A stretch of DNA of 64,000 nucleotides from Nocardia cyriacigeorgica (GTDB lineage Bacteria; Actinomycetota; Actinomycetes; Mycobacteriales; Mycobacteriaceae): contig NZ_JAAGVC010000011.1 in NCBI RefSeq assembly GCF_010858045.1, positions 24,909-88,908 on the forward strand, given 5' to 3'. The position numbers and the translations under genes are program-made. The notes under the pieces were generated by a model. It ran no database searches. It had not been told where the DNA came from and saw only the letters and a list, made by a program, of their open reading frames with translations. Positions 1-9,146 of the stretch are shown here, piece after piece (within the stretch, counting starts at the first letter, position 1; every line of letters starts with the position of its first letter).

Positions 1-105
1 GTGGTCGGGCTCGTGCCAGCGCCGCTGCACCGCCGAGACCATGGCGTGCACCAGCTCCCAGTCCTGATCCGGCAGCGCGATCCGCGTCCGGGGAACACAG
101 ATCAC
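1..105 (-). CDS. partial unknown CDS, N-terminal end only
   Basis: Only the first ~35 codons are visible; the gene runs off the left edge. Read from GTG at 105 it gives a peptide rich in Trp, Val and Arg with no motif I recognise. Third codon positions become strongly G/C just after this start, while the extension up to an in-frame ATG at 165 has A/T-rich third positions and runs through the Zur-like box, so 105 is preferred over 165. The ATG at 165 does have a better ribosome-binding site (GGAAAG). It is divergent from the metal transporter operon. Function unknown. Confidence 0.4.
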   Translation of the reverse strand, partial: MICVPRTRIALPDQDWELVHAMVSAVQRRWHEPDH

Positions 106-147
106 ACGGATTCGGTTCGTATCCGCAGAAACGCCCTGATAAAGTAA

Positions 148-166
148 AACGGAAACGATTTCCATT
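148..166. promoter_or_regulatory. Zur-like operator upstream of the metal ABC operon
   Basis: GGAAA-CGA-TTTCC at 151-163 is a perfect inverted repeat, with further pairing of 148-149 to 165-166. It resembles actinobacterial Zur boxes (TGAAAATnATTTTCA type) and sits 20 bp before the GTG start of the ZnuA-like gene. Assignment to Zur rather than another Fur-family repressor is inference from the operon content. Confidence 0.5.
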
Positions 167-185
167 AAGCTTTCCGGGAGCCCGC

Positions 186-1079
186 GTGAGAACCAGATCT
201 GCCACCACCTTCGCAACCGTCGCGGTGGGTCTGGCGACCGCGCTGAGCCTCACGGCCTGCGGCACCGGCTCCGACGACGCGTCGGGTAAGCCGTCGGTGG
301 TCGCCTCGACCAATGTCTGGGGCAATATCGCGGCTACCGTCGCCGGGCCCGACGCCGAAGTCGAATCGATCATCACCGACCCCGCCGCCGACCCGCACTC
401 GCATGAGACCTCGGCCATCGAATCGGCCGCGATCACCGACGCCGATCTGGTGGTCTACAACGGCGGCGGCTACGACGAATTCATCGAGAAGGCCATCGAG
501 GGCACCGGCAAGCGCACCGTCGACGCCTTCGCCTCGCGCGCCGAGGACATCCGCGACGACGAGAACGAGCACGTCTGGTACGACATCGACACCGTCGCGG
601 TGGTCGCCGACCAGATCGCGAATGCCCTCGGGGAGATCGACCCCGACCATGCCTCCGGATACACCGACCGCGCGGCAGCCTTCAAGGACAGCCTCAACGG
701 CGTGCGTTCCTACACCACGCCGGCGCGCACGTCGGACCCCGGCGCCCCGATCGTGCAGACCGAACCGCTCGCGCACTACCTGCTGCTCGACGCCGGCGCC
801 AAGGACGTGACACCACACGAGTACCAGGAAGCGATCGAGCAGGAAACCGATCCGGCCCCGGCCGCCGTCGCCGCCACTCGCGATCTGATCACCGGCAAGC
901 AGGTGCGCGCCATGGTCTACAACGTGCAGACCGAGGACAACACCAGCAAGGAACTACGCGCCCAGGCCGAGGCGGCCGGTATCCCGGTGATCGAGGTGAC
1001 CGAAACGCTGCCCGCCGGGGTCGACTACGTCACCTGGCAGACCGACAACGCCCGCGCCATCGCCTCGGCACTGGACTGA
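186..1079 (+). CDS. zinc/manganese ABC transporter substrate-binding lipoprotein (ZnuA-like)
   Basis: The 297-aa protein is the extracytoplasmic metal-binding component of a cluster A-I (TroA/ZnuA family) importer. It begins with a lipoprotein signal whose lipobox LTAC ends at Cys25. Likely metal ligands follow: the HSHE stretch around residue 73, a His in NEHVWYD near 121, and a His in EPLAHYLL near 200. The long His-rich loop common in high-affinity ZnuA proteins is absent. The GTG start at 186 has GGGAG five bases upstream. It is first in a three-gene operon with ATPase and permease, behind a Zur-like box. Zinc is the likeliest substrate, but manganese cannot be excluded. Confidence 0.85.
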   Translation: MRTRSATTFATVAVGLATALSLTACGTGSDDASGKPSVVASTNVWGNIAATVAGPDAEVESIITDPAADPHSHETSAIESAAITDADLVVYNGGGYDEFIEKAIEGTGKRTVDAFASRAEDIRDDENEHVWYDIDTVAVVADQIANALGEIDPDHASGYTDRAAAFKDSLNGVRSYTTPARTSDPGAPIVQTEPLAHYLLLDAGAKDVTPHEYQEAIEQETDPAPAAVAATRDLITGKQVRAMVYNVQTEDNTSKELRAQAEAAGIPVIEVTETLPAGVDYVTWQTDNARAIASALD

Positions 1080-1080
1080 T

Positions 1081-2094
1081 ATGCGCGCCGAACGTCGGGT
1101 CGAGCGGGCCGAGCTGGTGGACACCGGCGAACCGGAAGTGGCCGGTTCGCCGGTCGAGACCGCGGTACCGGGCGGGACCACGGCGCCGGTCGACCGGTCC
1201 GCGCCCGTGGCCGCACCGCCGGAACGCACCGCCCCGGCCACGCCGGCGATCAAGCTCGATTCGGCACGGCTGTCGTTCGGCGATCGGACACTGTGGCAGG
1301 GGCTCGATCTGGAGGTGGCGCCCGGCGAATTCATCGCGATCCTCGGGCCGAACGGATCGGGTAAGACCTCGCTGCTGAAAGTGCTGCTCGGACAACTCGG
1401 CTTGAGCTCCGGCAGCGCCGAGATCGCCGGGGTTCCCGCGCGGGCAGGGCATCCGGATATCGGCTACATCCCGCAGCAGAAGACCATCGATGCCGGGGTG
1501 CAGTTGCGTGGCACCGATCTGGTCGGGCTCGGGGTGGACGGGCATCGGTGGGGGTTGGGCTGGCGCACGCGCCGCGAACGTAAGCGCAAGGTCGCCGCGG
1601 CCGTGGCCGATGTGGGCGCGCAGGCGTTCGCGGACGCGCCGTTGGAGAGCATGTCCGGCGGCGAGCAGCAGCGGCTGCGAGTGGCGCAGGCCCTGGTCGG
1701 CGATCCGCGCGTATTGCTGTGCGACGAACCGCTGCTGAGCCTGGACCTGGCGAACCAGCGGCTGGTGTCGGAGCTGATCGACCGGCGCCGCCGCACCCAC
1801 GACACCGCCGTGCTGTTCGTGACCCACGAGATCAACCCGATCCTGCCGCTGGTGGACCGGGTGCTCTACCTGGTGGACGGCAAGTTCCGGATCGGCACCC
1901 CGGACGAGGTGATGACCTCCGAGGTGCTGTCCGAGCTGTATCAGACCGAGGTGGATGTGCTGCGGGTGCGCGGCAGGCTGGTGGTCGTCGGTACCGGCGA
2001 CACCATGGACGCGCTCGGCGCCGCGGGCGCGCACTGCCACGGCGATCCCGGCACGCCGCACCCGGCCCCGCGCGATAGTGAGGCGCGTGCGTGA
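1081..2094 (+). CDS. metal ABC transporter ATP-binding protein (ZnuC-like)
   Basis: ATPase subunit that powers the metal importer. Walker A GPNGSGKTS lies at residues 89-97, the ABC signature MSGGEQQR at 191-198, Walker B VLLCDE at 211-216 and the switch His near 249. The first ~55 residues are a Pro/Ala/Thr-rich extension not needed by the fold; the ATG follows the upstream stop by one base, which suggests coupled translation, but a start further in is possible. It overlaps the permease start by four bases. The C-terminal ~90 residues extend beyond the minimal ATPase domain. Confidence 0.88.
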   Translation: MRAERRVERAELVDTGEPEVAGSPVETAVPGGTTAPVDRSAPVAAPPERTAPATPAIKLDSARLSFGDRTLWQGLDLEVAPGEFIAILGPNGSGKTSLLKVLLGQLGLSSGSAEIAGVPARAGHPDIGYIPQQKTIDAGVQLRGTDLVGLGVDGHRWGLGWRTRRERKRKVAAAVADVGAQAFADAPLESMSGGEQQRLRVAQALVGDPRVLLCDEPLLSLDLANQRLVSELIDRRRRTHDTAVLFVTHEINPILPLVDRVLYLVDGKFRIGTPDEVMTSEVLSELYQTEVDVLRVRGRLVVVGTGDTMDALGAAGAHCHGDPGTPHPAPRDSEARA

Positions 2095-2960
2095 ACGACA
2101 AGCTCGCCGACGTGCTGGCGAAGATGTTCGACTTCTCCACCACCGCGCATCTGCTGTCCTACGACTTCGTGCAGCAGGCGGTGATCGCCGCCGCGCTGCT
2201 CGGACTGCTGGCCGGGGTGATCGGGCCGTTGATCATCAGCAGGCAGATGTCGTTCGCCGTGCACGGCACCAGCGAGCTGTCGCTGACCGGTGCGGCGGCG
2301 GCGCTGCTGGCCGGTATCGGTGTCGGGCTCGGCGCCATCGCCGGGTCAGTGGTGGCGGCCGTGCTGTTCGGGGTATTGGGAACGAAAGCGCGCGAACGTG
2401 ATTCGGTGATCGCGGTGGTGCTCTCGTTCGGCCTCGGGCTCTCGGTGCTGTTCCTCTGGCTGGGCCCCGACCGTGCCGGTTCGAAGTTCTCGCTGCTGAC
2501 CGGGCAGGTGGTCAGTGTCGGCAACAGCGGGCTCGGGCTGCTCGCGTTCTGCACCGTCGGCGTGCTCGCTGTCCTGGCGTTCGTCTACCGGCCCTTGCTG
2601 TTCGCCAGCTCCGACCCCGAAGTCGCGGTGGCGCGCGGAGTGCCGGTGCGTGCGCTGTCGATCGTGTTCGCGGTGCTACTCGGCATCACGGCGGCCTTCG
2701 GCGTCCAGATCGTCGGGGCGCTGCTGGTTCTGGCCCTGCTGATCACTCCAGCGGCCGCCGCCGCGCAACTCACCGCGAGTCCGGCTCGCGCCACCCTGCT
2801 GACGGTGGTGTTCGCCGAAATCGCGGCCGTCGGCGGCATCCTGCTCTCGCTGGCGCCCGGCGTCCCGGTGTCCACCTTCGTGACGGGACTGTCGTTCCTG
2901 ATCTACCTGGTGGCCCGACTGGTGGGCACCCGGCGACGCCGAGCCGCCAGGGCGGCCTGA
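2091..2960 (+). CDS. metal ABC transporter permease (ZnuB-like)
   Basis: Integral membrane subunit of the ABC-3 permease family, 289 aa, with about eight hydrophobic segments between residues 25 and 280. The GTG start overlaps the ATPase stop (GTGA), so the two subunits are translationally coupled. Together with the preceding lipoprotein and ATPase it makes a complete importer. It ends seven bases before the convergent nitroreductase gene. Confidence 0.88.
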   Translation: MNDKLADVLAKMFDFSTTAHLLSYDFVQQAVIAAALLGLLAGVIGPLIISRQMSFAVHGTSELSLTGAAAALLAGIGVGLGAIAGSVVAAVLFGVLGTKARERDSVIAVVLSFGLGLSVLFLWLGPDRAGSKFSLLTGQVVSVGNSGLGLLAFCTVGVLAVLAFVYRPLLFASSDPEVAVARGVPVRALSIVFAVLLGITAAFGVQIVGALLVLALLITPAAAAAQLTASPARATLLTVVFAEIAAVGGILLSLAPGVPVSTFVTGLSFLIYLVARLVGTRRRRAARAA

Positions 2961-2967
2961 GGGCTCG

Positions 2968-3627
2968 TCAGCGCCGGTGGTCGCCCGGCGATCCGTACGA
3001 CTCGTGGAACACATTGCGTTCCCGAGCCCGACGGCCAGGATGGCGCCGCTCCTCCGCCGGATAACCGATGGACATCAGCAGGGCGATGGCCAGATCGTCA
3101 CGGTCGTCGATGCCGATCACCTTCTTCACCGCGGCCTCGTCCCAGCCGTTCATCGGTGACGTGGCGAATCCCATCTCCGTCGCCGCGAGCATCACATAGC
3201 TGGCCGCGATCATCGCGTCCTTGATCGCGTACTCGCGCAGCAGGCCACGCTCCTCGAGGTCGGCCTGGAAGGCTTGCGATGCCGCGGAGAACATCGTGAC
3301 GAACTCGTCGTTCCACGCTCCATTGCGGCGAGCCTGCTCATAGACGTCGCTGTGGTCCTCGCGCCAGGACAGCGGCTCGGCGACGAAGACCAGCATGAGC
3401 GGGGCCTCCTGTGGCTGTGGTTGACCACCGGTGGCCCAGGTCAGGCCGGCCCGGCCTTCGGCACTGGTGACGGCGACGATGGACCGGTCCTGGAGATTCC
3501 AGCTGGTGGGTGCCTCGATCGCGAGAGCGAGGAGTGCGTCGAGCGCGGCCGCGGGGACTGCCTCGGGACGGTAGTGGCGAACGGTACGGCGGGTGCGGAT
3601 GGCTTCGGCAACAGACATGGTGTGCAT
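2968..3627 (-). CDS. nitroreductase family protein
   Basis: FMN-dependent NAD(P)H oxidoreductase fold, about 219 aa. The N-terminal IRTRRTVRHYRP is the usual phosphate/FMN-binding Arg-rich start of the family, followed by APTSWNLQ and a C-terminal SIGYPAEE. Three in-frame ATGs (3657, 3627, 3618) are possible; 3627 is preferred because 3657 lies inside the palindromic control region. It is transcribed divergently from the HxlR regulator, the common arrangement for a redox or quinone-stress enzyme with its own repressor. The substrate cannot be told from sequence. Confidence 0.82.
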   Translation of the reverse strand: MHTMSVAEAIRTRRTVRHYRPEAVPAAALDALLALAIEAPTSWNLQDRSIVAVTSAEGRAGLTWATGGQPQPQEAPLMLVFVAEPLSWREDHSDVYEQARRNGAWNDEFVTMFSAASQAFQADLEERGLLREYAIKDAMIAASYVMLAATEMGFATSPMNGWDEAAVKKVIGIDDRDDLAIALLMSIGYPAEERRHPGRRARERNVFHESYGSPGDHRR

Positions 3628-3640
3628 GCCACTCACTATT

Positions 3641-3691
3641 GGAGAGTGACTCGCCATTGGGAAGAGGGCACTAATTGGTGCGTTACTCTCC
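3641..3691. promoter_or_regulatory. HxlR operator region between nitroreductase and regulator
   Basis: GGAGAGTGAC at 3641-3650 and GTTACTCTCC at 3682-3691 form an inverted repeat with nine of ten positions matching. Between them GCACTAATTGGTGC at 3668-3681 is itself a 12/14 palindrome, and TCACT/AGTGA (3633-3637, 3645-3649) is another. These lie exactly between the two divergent starts, so they are the likely binding sites of the HxlR protein. Confidence 0.5.
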
Positions 3692-3695
3692 TTTC

Positions 3696-4118
3696 ATGGA
3701 GACCATTGTGGAGTCCTCCGGGCTGCCGGCCGACGTCTTCTCGGCGAAATGCCCCACCCGCCAGGTGCTGGATCACATCGCAGGCAAGTGGACGATCCTC
3801 GTCGTGGACGCCCTCCTCGAGGGCACCATGCGCTACACCGACCTGAGCCGACGCATCGAGGGCGTCTCCCAGAAGATGCTCACCCAGACCCTGCGCAGCC
3901 TCGAAGGCGACGGTTTCATCACGCGCACCGTCCACCCCACCATCCCGCCCCGAGTCGAGTACGACCTCACGCCGCTCGGGCGCAGCCTGGCCGAACCCAT
4001 CACGGCGCTGCGTCGATGGACGGAGAACCACATCAACGAGATCGAGCAGGCACGCAGCCGAGCGCAGGACCGAGCGGTATCGGTACTCGAACCGGCGCCT
4101 CCATCGTCTGCCGAGTGA
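3696..4118 (+). CDS. HxlR family transcriptional regulator
   Basis: About 140 aa, a winged-helix regulator of the HxlR type. The family hallmark Cys-Pro (SAKCPTRQ) is followed by the helix AGKWTILVVDAL, the recognition region GVSQKMLTQTLRSLE and the wing ending in VEYDLTPLGRSL. HxlR proteins often sense aldehydes, quinones or oxidants through this Cys. The start is taken at ATG 3696; no strong ribosome-binding site precedes it, so a leaderless transcript is possible. It probably represses itself and the divergent nitroreductase. Confidence 0.85.
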   Translation: METIVESSGLPADVFSAKCPTRQVLDHIAGKWTILVVDALLEGTMRYTDLSRRIEGVSQKMLTQTLRSLEGDGFITRTVHPTIPPRVEYDLTPLGRSLAEPITALRRWTENHINEIEQARSRAQDRAVSVLEPAPPSSAE

Positions 4119-4340
4119 TCGGCACCCGCCGCCGGAGCTGCCGCTTCCGCGCCCGCCACCGAAGCTGCCCAGGGCGCGTTCGGCGATCTGAGCGGCGCTC
4201 GTCGGCCGGGCGCCGGTCTGTGCGCGGAACGTGGGCCGGCCGGTGTCAATCGCTGCCGGCCCGGGAGCCCGGGGGCCGCCGCGTCATGCGTGATCGAGCT
4301 GCCGGGTGCGCCGGGCAGAATTCGGCCTGCCCGGATCGCG

Positions 4341-7300
4341 TCAACCCAATTGCGCGGCGGCTTCATCGCGCGACATCTCGGCGCCTCGCCGGTAGGCCTG
4401 GTGGAAGGCGCTCTCGCCGAGTTCGGCGATCAAGCCGGCGATGAGGGTGGCCAGGAGGGGCTCGCCCGCGTCGAATGCGCCTCGGATGGATTCGCTCATG
4501 CCGAGCGCGGTGGCGGCGGATTCGGGCGCGTTCTCGGCGGCGCGCAAGTGCGCGAGTAGTTCGGCGGCCTCGGCTGCGGCGGCGGTGGTTCCCCAAGCCA
4601 GGCAGGCCGACAGGGCCTGCGACCAGAAGCCCCGGGCGCCGGCCGCGTCGCCGGCCACGAGCCGGTTGGCCATGCGGGCTCGGGCCACAAGGCCTGCCGC
4701 GACGGCTGTGGGGAGCTGGAGGCGATCGGTCAGGGGCGCCAGGCGATCCACAGCGGCGTCGGCGGCGGCCGGATCACCGCAGCGGCGATGCCATTCCGCG
4801 ACGCTGAACAGGATTTCGGCCGCGGCGCGGCGGTCGCCCAGCTCATCGGCCTGCCTGCGGGCCACCTCGAGATCGCGCCAGGCGCCGGGTAGATCGCCGG
4901 AGCGCATGCGTTCGGTGATGAGGGCGGCCCGGCAGTGGAAGAGGTCGGCGGCATTCAGTTCCGCGCTCAGCGCCACACCGCGTTCGAAGGCGGAGATGGC
5001 CTCGGCGCTGCGTCCGCGCAGGGAATGCTCCTGGCCGATGGCGAGCAGGGCCATGCCCAGGCCCCAGCGGTCACCGACCGATGCGAATTCCGCCAGCGCC
5101 GCCGCGCGTGACTCGGCAGCGGTGAGCCCGTCGCGCACGTGGCCATGAACATCGCCGGCCTGGACCGTACGCCGGTCCGGATGAAGTTCTGCCCGGGCCG
5201 AATGGGCATTCGCGCGCACCCATGGATCCGGCGCGGACGAAGCCCGCGCCAGCAGCCGGTCACCGAGGGCCGGGTCGCCCGCCGCGTACGCCAACCGCGG
5301 CGCGAGCAGCAGCACCGCGGGATGGAACTCGAGTGCTCCGGCCGCTTCGGCTTTCGCGATCAGGTCCAGGACCGGCAGGTCGCGGTGGACCGGGGTGCCC
5401 GCGAACAGCCGGATCAGCGCGAATGCGGCAGCGGTGCGCTCGGGCAGTTCCGGTTCTCGCTGCCGCAGCCTTTCCAGATGGGAATCGAAATGGGTGCTCA
5501 TCCCGCGAATTCCCCAGTACCAGAACATCACTGCGACGAAATCGGCCGCCCGCTCGGCATCGGCGCCGTCGAGAGCGTTGCGTAGCGCCGCGAGCAGGTT
5601 GTCGTGCTCGGCGTCGAAGCGGGCGATGGCTTCGAGCTGACCGCGGGAGCGGAGCACGGGTTCGTGCGTTGCGGCCAGTTCGAGGTGGTACGCGACGAAC
5701 GCGTCGGCGATATCGTCGCCGGAGCGGTCGAACTGCTCGATCGCGTACGCGCGGATCGTCTCCAGCATGCGATAGCGCGGATCGCTGTCATCGGACAGCT
5801 GCACCATCGACTTCTCCACGAGCGCACGCACGGTGCCGAAGATCTTCGCAGCAGGCAACCGCGCGTCGGCGCATACCGCCTCCAACGCCGCCAGCGTGGC
5901 ACCGCCGGGGAACACGGCCAGCCTGCGGGCCAGGATTCGCTCGGGTTCGCTCAGCAATTCCCAGCTCCACTCCACCAGCGCGAGTAGGGTGCGCTGATGC
6001 GGCAGCGCGGTCCGGCTGCCCGCTTCGAGCACGCGGAACCGGTCGTCGAGACGATGCGCGAGCTGCTGGATATTCATCGAGCGCAAGGTGGCGGCCGCCA
6101 GCTCCAGGGCCAGCGGGAGCCCGTCGAGGCGGCGACAGATCTCGGCGACCGCACCGGCGGTGGTCGCATCCAGGGCGAATTCGCTGCGCACCGCGACAGC
6201 GCGATCGACGAACAGCCGCACCGACGGCACCGCAGCCAGCGCGGCGGGATCCAGCACGTCCACCGCGTCTCCCGGCACACCCAGCGGCCCGAGATAGAGC
6301 AGCGATTCACCGGTGAGGGCGAGTGCTTCGCGGCTGGTGGCGACGATCCGCAGATCCGGCAGGGCGGCCAGCAGCCGGTCGACGAGCTCGGCGACGGCGT
6401 CGAGCACGTGTTCGCAATTGTCCAGCACCACAATCGCTTCGCCCACGTCGAGCGATGCGATCACCCGCGCCGTCGGCGTGGACGGGCCGCCCTCGGGCGG
6501 GCGCACCTCATGGGGTCCGAGCGCGCCGAGCAGCGCCTCGATCACCTGATCGGCGTCGGCGGCACCGGCCAGCGACACGAACCACACCCGACCGCGTTCG
6601 CCCGCGCGGTGTCGCGCCACTCCCTCGACCGCCAGCCGGGTCTTGCCCGCACCGCCCGGCCCGACCAGCGTGATCAGCCGGGCATCGGCCAGGCGCAGCG
6701 CGAGCCGTTCCAGGTCTCGGTCCCGGCCGACAAAGCTGGTGAGCCGCAACGGCATCCGGCTCGCCGCGCGCCCCGATCCGGTGACAGGCCTGGGTAATTC
6801 ACCGCGCAGCAGCGCCAGATGGGTCTGCTGCAATTCGGCCGAAGGATCGACACCCAATTCCGCGGCGAGCGATTCCCGAGTCCGCTCGTAGACCGCCAGC
6901 GCGTCGGATTGCCGCCCACTCGCGGCCAAGGCGCGGATCCGCAAGGCGGCCAGCCGTTCACTCAATGGCCTTCGCGCACCGGCGGATTCGAGATCGGCGA
7001 GAATCTCGCCTACCCTGCCTGCCCGCAACTGCGCGTCGAAGTGTTCCTCCTCGGCGGCGGCGCGCAGCTCGTGCAGCCTGCTCGCGGCGAGCTCGGCGAA
7101 CGGTGCGGCGGACAGGTCGGCCAGGGCCGGACCGCGCCACAGTGCGAGCGCGGCGGCCAGCGTGTCGGCGGCGGCCTCGGGTTTGCCCGTCGCCAGTTCG
7201 CGCCTGCCCCGGCCGAGCGATTCCTCGAAGCGGAACGCATCGACGTCCTCGGCCCGCACGCGCAACCGGTATCCACCCGCCGCCAACTCGACCACCCCCG

Positions 7301-7529
7301 GATCCGGCATGGCCCTGCGCAACCGGGAGACCAACGCCTGCAACGCACCCGCCGCATCGACCGGCGGCTCGGCGCCCCACAGTCCGTCGATCAGGCCATC
7401 GACGGACACCGTGCGCCCACCCTCCAGCGCCAACCGCGCCAACAGCATGCGCAACCGCAGACCACCAATAGCGATCGGCTCCCCGTCATCGGTGTGTGCG
7501 GTGAGGGGGCCGAGTACTGCGATACGCAC
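4341..7529 (-). CDS. AfsR/SARP family transcriptional regulator with BTAD, NTPase and helical-repeat domains
   Basis: A 1062-aa multidomain regulator. Residues 1-92 are an OmpR-type winged helix (MRIAVLGPL start), 95-242 a bacterial transcriptional activation domain, then an NTPase with Walker A GPGGAGKT near 295 and VVLDNCEH as Walker B, and a long Ala/Leu-rich C-terminal half of TPR-like helices. Such large SARPs act as signal-integrating activators of nearby operons, often secondary metabolism, by binding direct repeats with 11-bp period. The GTG at 7529 was chosen because SARPs start at this motif; an upstream extension to 7736 is open but shows no domain. It follows the serine hydrolase on the same strand after 166 bp. 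Confidence 0.85.
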   Translation of the reverse strand: MRIAVLGPLTAHTDDGEPIAIGGLRLRMLLARLALEGGRTVSVDGLIDGLWGAEPPVDAAGALQALVSRLRRAMPDPGVVELAAGGYRLRVRAEDVDAFRFEESLGRGRRELATGKPEAAADTLAAALALWRGPALADLSAAPFAELAASRLHELRAAAEEEHFDAQLRAGRVGEILADLESAGARRPLSERLAALRIRALAASGRQSDALAVYERTRESLAAELGVDPSAELQQTHLALLRGELPRPVTGSGRAASRMPLRLTSFVGRDRDLERLALRLADARLITLVGPGGAGKTRLAVEGVARHRAGERGRVWFVSLAGAADADQVIEALLGALGPHEVRPPEGGPSTPTARVIASLDVGEAIVVLDNCEHVLDAVAELVDRLLAALPDLRIVATSREALALTGESLLYLGPLGVPGDAVDVLDPAALAAVPSVRLFVDRAVAVRSEFALDATTAGAVAEICRRLDGLPLALELAAATLRSMNIQQLAHRLDDRFRVLEAGSRTALPHQRTLLALVEWSWELLSEPERILARRLAVFPGGATLAALEAVCADARLPAAKIFGTVRALVEKSMVQLSDDSDPRYRMLETIRAYAIEQFDRSGDDIADAFVAYHLELAATHEPVLRSRGQLEAIARFDAEHDNLLAALRNALDGADAERAADFVAVMFWYWGIRGMSTHFDSHLERLRQREPELPERTAAAFALIRLFAGTPVHRDLPVLDLIAKAEAAGALEFHPAVLLLAPRLAYAAGDPALGDRLLARASSAPDPWVRANAHSARAELHPDRRTVQAGDVHGHVRDGLTAAESRAAALAEFASVGDRWGLGMALLAIGQEHSLRGRSAEAISAFERGVALSAELNAADLFHCRAALITERMRSGDLPGAWRDLEVARRQADELGDRRAAAEILFSVAEWHRRCGDPAAADAAVDRLAPLTDRLQLPTAVAAGLVARARMANRLVAGDAAGARGFWSQALSACLAWGTTAAAAEAAELLAHLRAAENAPESAATALGMSESIRGAFDAGEPLLATLIAGLIAELGESAFHQAYRRGAEMSRDEAAAQLG

Positions 7530-7695
7530 GCGCTCAGCATTCCAGACGCCGGCGCGGGCCTTCAGCGCATCGCGCGTCGGCTCCGGCCGAATGCGGCGTG
7601 GATATCGCTGGAACGAAGGCCCGCGCAGTATGCGGGCAACCCTTCGACGCCGATCAGCCCGGCCCGCACAGCGGACCGGGCTCTCCGGCGACCCT

Positions 7696-9063
7696 CTACG
7701 AGACGCGGCCGAACAACCGTCCCGCGAGGTCGACACCGATCACCGCACCGTCGGCGTCCCTGCTGAAATACCCGCGCTGACCCTCGAACGCCCCCGCCGT
7801 CACGATGTACTCGTCGCCGGGCAGCAGGCCGAACGGGAACGGCTCATGGTCGGCAGGCATCTCCTCCTCCGACGCCGCGCGCAATTCCGGCTTGATCAGC
7901 ACCTCGAGGGTCAGGCCGGCGCCGTCGGTGGTGATGTCGAAGGTCATCGCCTCGCTCTCGTAATGGCCCACGACCTCGGCGGCGCGCTCGCCGTCATAGG
8001 GCAGCGGCTCCGGATCGCGGTCGATGATGCCGAGGTAGTGCTCGAGCGCCCAGCGCATGATCGCGCGATTGCACGGGATGCCGTCGGGGTTCGCATTGCT
8101 CATCACGACCAGCGCGAAATTGCGTTCCGGGACCAGCAAGAGTTCGGAGAACTGCCCGAACCCGGAACCGCCGTGCCCGGCGGTCTGCACACCGTCGACC
8201 TCGCGCAGGAACCAGCAGATCCCCATGGCGTCACCGAGCGAGGTGCCGCGCAGGGTGACGGTCGGTCGGCGCATCGAGCGCAACACCTGCTCGGGCACGA
8301 TCACGGTGCCGTCCGCGGCCCGGCCGTCGCCGAGGTGGAAGCGCGCCCATCGCAACAGGTCGACCGCCGGGGCCGCCAACCCGCCGCCCGGGTTGTTGGC
8401 CCGGCCGGGCTTCCACCGCGAGACGACGGCGAGCGCGCCGTCGGCGTCGAATTCGTGGCCGACGGCGAATCGGCGCAGCATCGCCTCACCGGTGCTGAGC
8501 ACACTGTTCGTCATACCGAGTGGAGCAAGCACCAGTTCGGTGACGGCCTGTTCGTAGCTCTGGCCGGTGACCTGCTCGATCACCCGGCCGAGCATGTTGT
8601 ACCCACCCTGGCTGTACGAGGACCGCTCCCCCGGCTCCCCGATCAGCGGCAGCTCGGCCATGGCGGCGGTGAATACGGCCAGCGCGTCGTCGCCCTCACC
8701 CGGCTCGATCAGATGATTCCAATCCAGGCCCGCGGTGTGGTTGAGCACCTGGGCCACGGTGATGCGGGCCGCGGCCGAATCCTCGGCGACGGTGAGTTCC
8801 GGCAGGTAGCGGCGCAGCGGCGCGTCGAGTTCGACCTTGCCGTCGGCGACCAGGCGCATGAGCGTGGTCGCGGTCAGGGTCTTGCTCACCGAACCCAGTT
8901 GGAACAGGGTGTGCTCGTCGACCGGCAGCGGGTTGTCGAGGCTGGTGACGCCGTACGCGGCGAAGATCTCGGTGCCGTTGACCCATACCCCGGCGCTCAC
9001 ACCGGGCATGCCGAACTGCTCCGCGATGGTGGCGACGGCTGTGGAGAACGCGTGGTCGGACAT
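7696..9063 (-). CDS. beta-lactamase-fold serine hydrolase
   Basis: 455-aa class C beta-lactamase/esterase-like protein. The SxxK catalytic motif is in LGSVSKTL, the second motif YSQGGYN carries the catalytic Tyr, and HGGSGFG replaces the KTG box, a combination typical of esterases and peptidases in this family rather than true beta-lactamases. The C-terminal ~100 residues form an extra beta domain. No signal peptide is visible, so it may be cytoplasmic. The start at 9063 has AAAGGGA upstream. It may share a transcript with the downstream SARP. Confidence 0.85.
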   Translation of the reverse strand: MSDHAFSTAVATIAEQFGMPGVSAGVWVNGTEIFAAYGVTSLDNPLPVDEHTLFQLGSVSKTLTATTLMRLVADGKVELDAPLRRYLPELTVAEDSAAARITVAQVLNHTAGLDWNHLIEPGEGDDALAVFTAAMAELPLIGEPGERSSYSQGGYNMLGRVIEQVTGQSYEQAVTELVLAPLGMTNSVLSTGEAMLRRFAVGHEFDADGALAVVSRWKPGRANNPGGGLAAPAVDLLRWARFHLGDGRAADGTVIVPEQVLRSMRRPTVTLRGTSLGDAMGICWFLREVDGVQTAGHGGSGFGQFSELLLVPERNFALVVMSNANPDGIPCNRAIMRWALEHYLGIIDRDPEPLPYDGERAAEVVGHYESEAMTFDITTDGAGLTLEVLIKPELRAASEEEMPADHEPFPFGLLPGDEYIVTAGAFEGQRGYFSRDADGAVIGVDLAGRLFGRVS

Positions 9064-9146
9064 TGTCGATCCCTTTCGTTGGCTGCGGCTCGCGGCTCGA
9101 GGTCTGGTGCCTCGCCCGCTGTGCCGATGACGTTGCCCGCCGCCGC

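Noticed and set aside
3618..3657. Nitroreductase start at ATG 3657
   Set aside because: It would place the N-terminus inside the palindromic operator region and adds residues not seen in the family.
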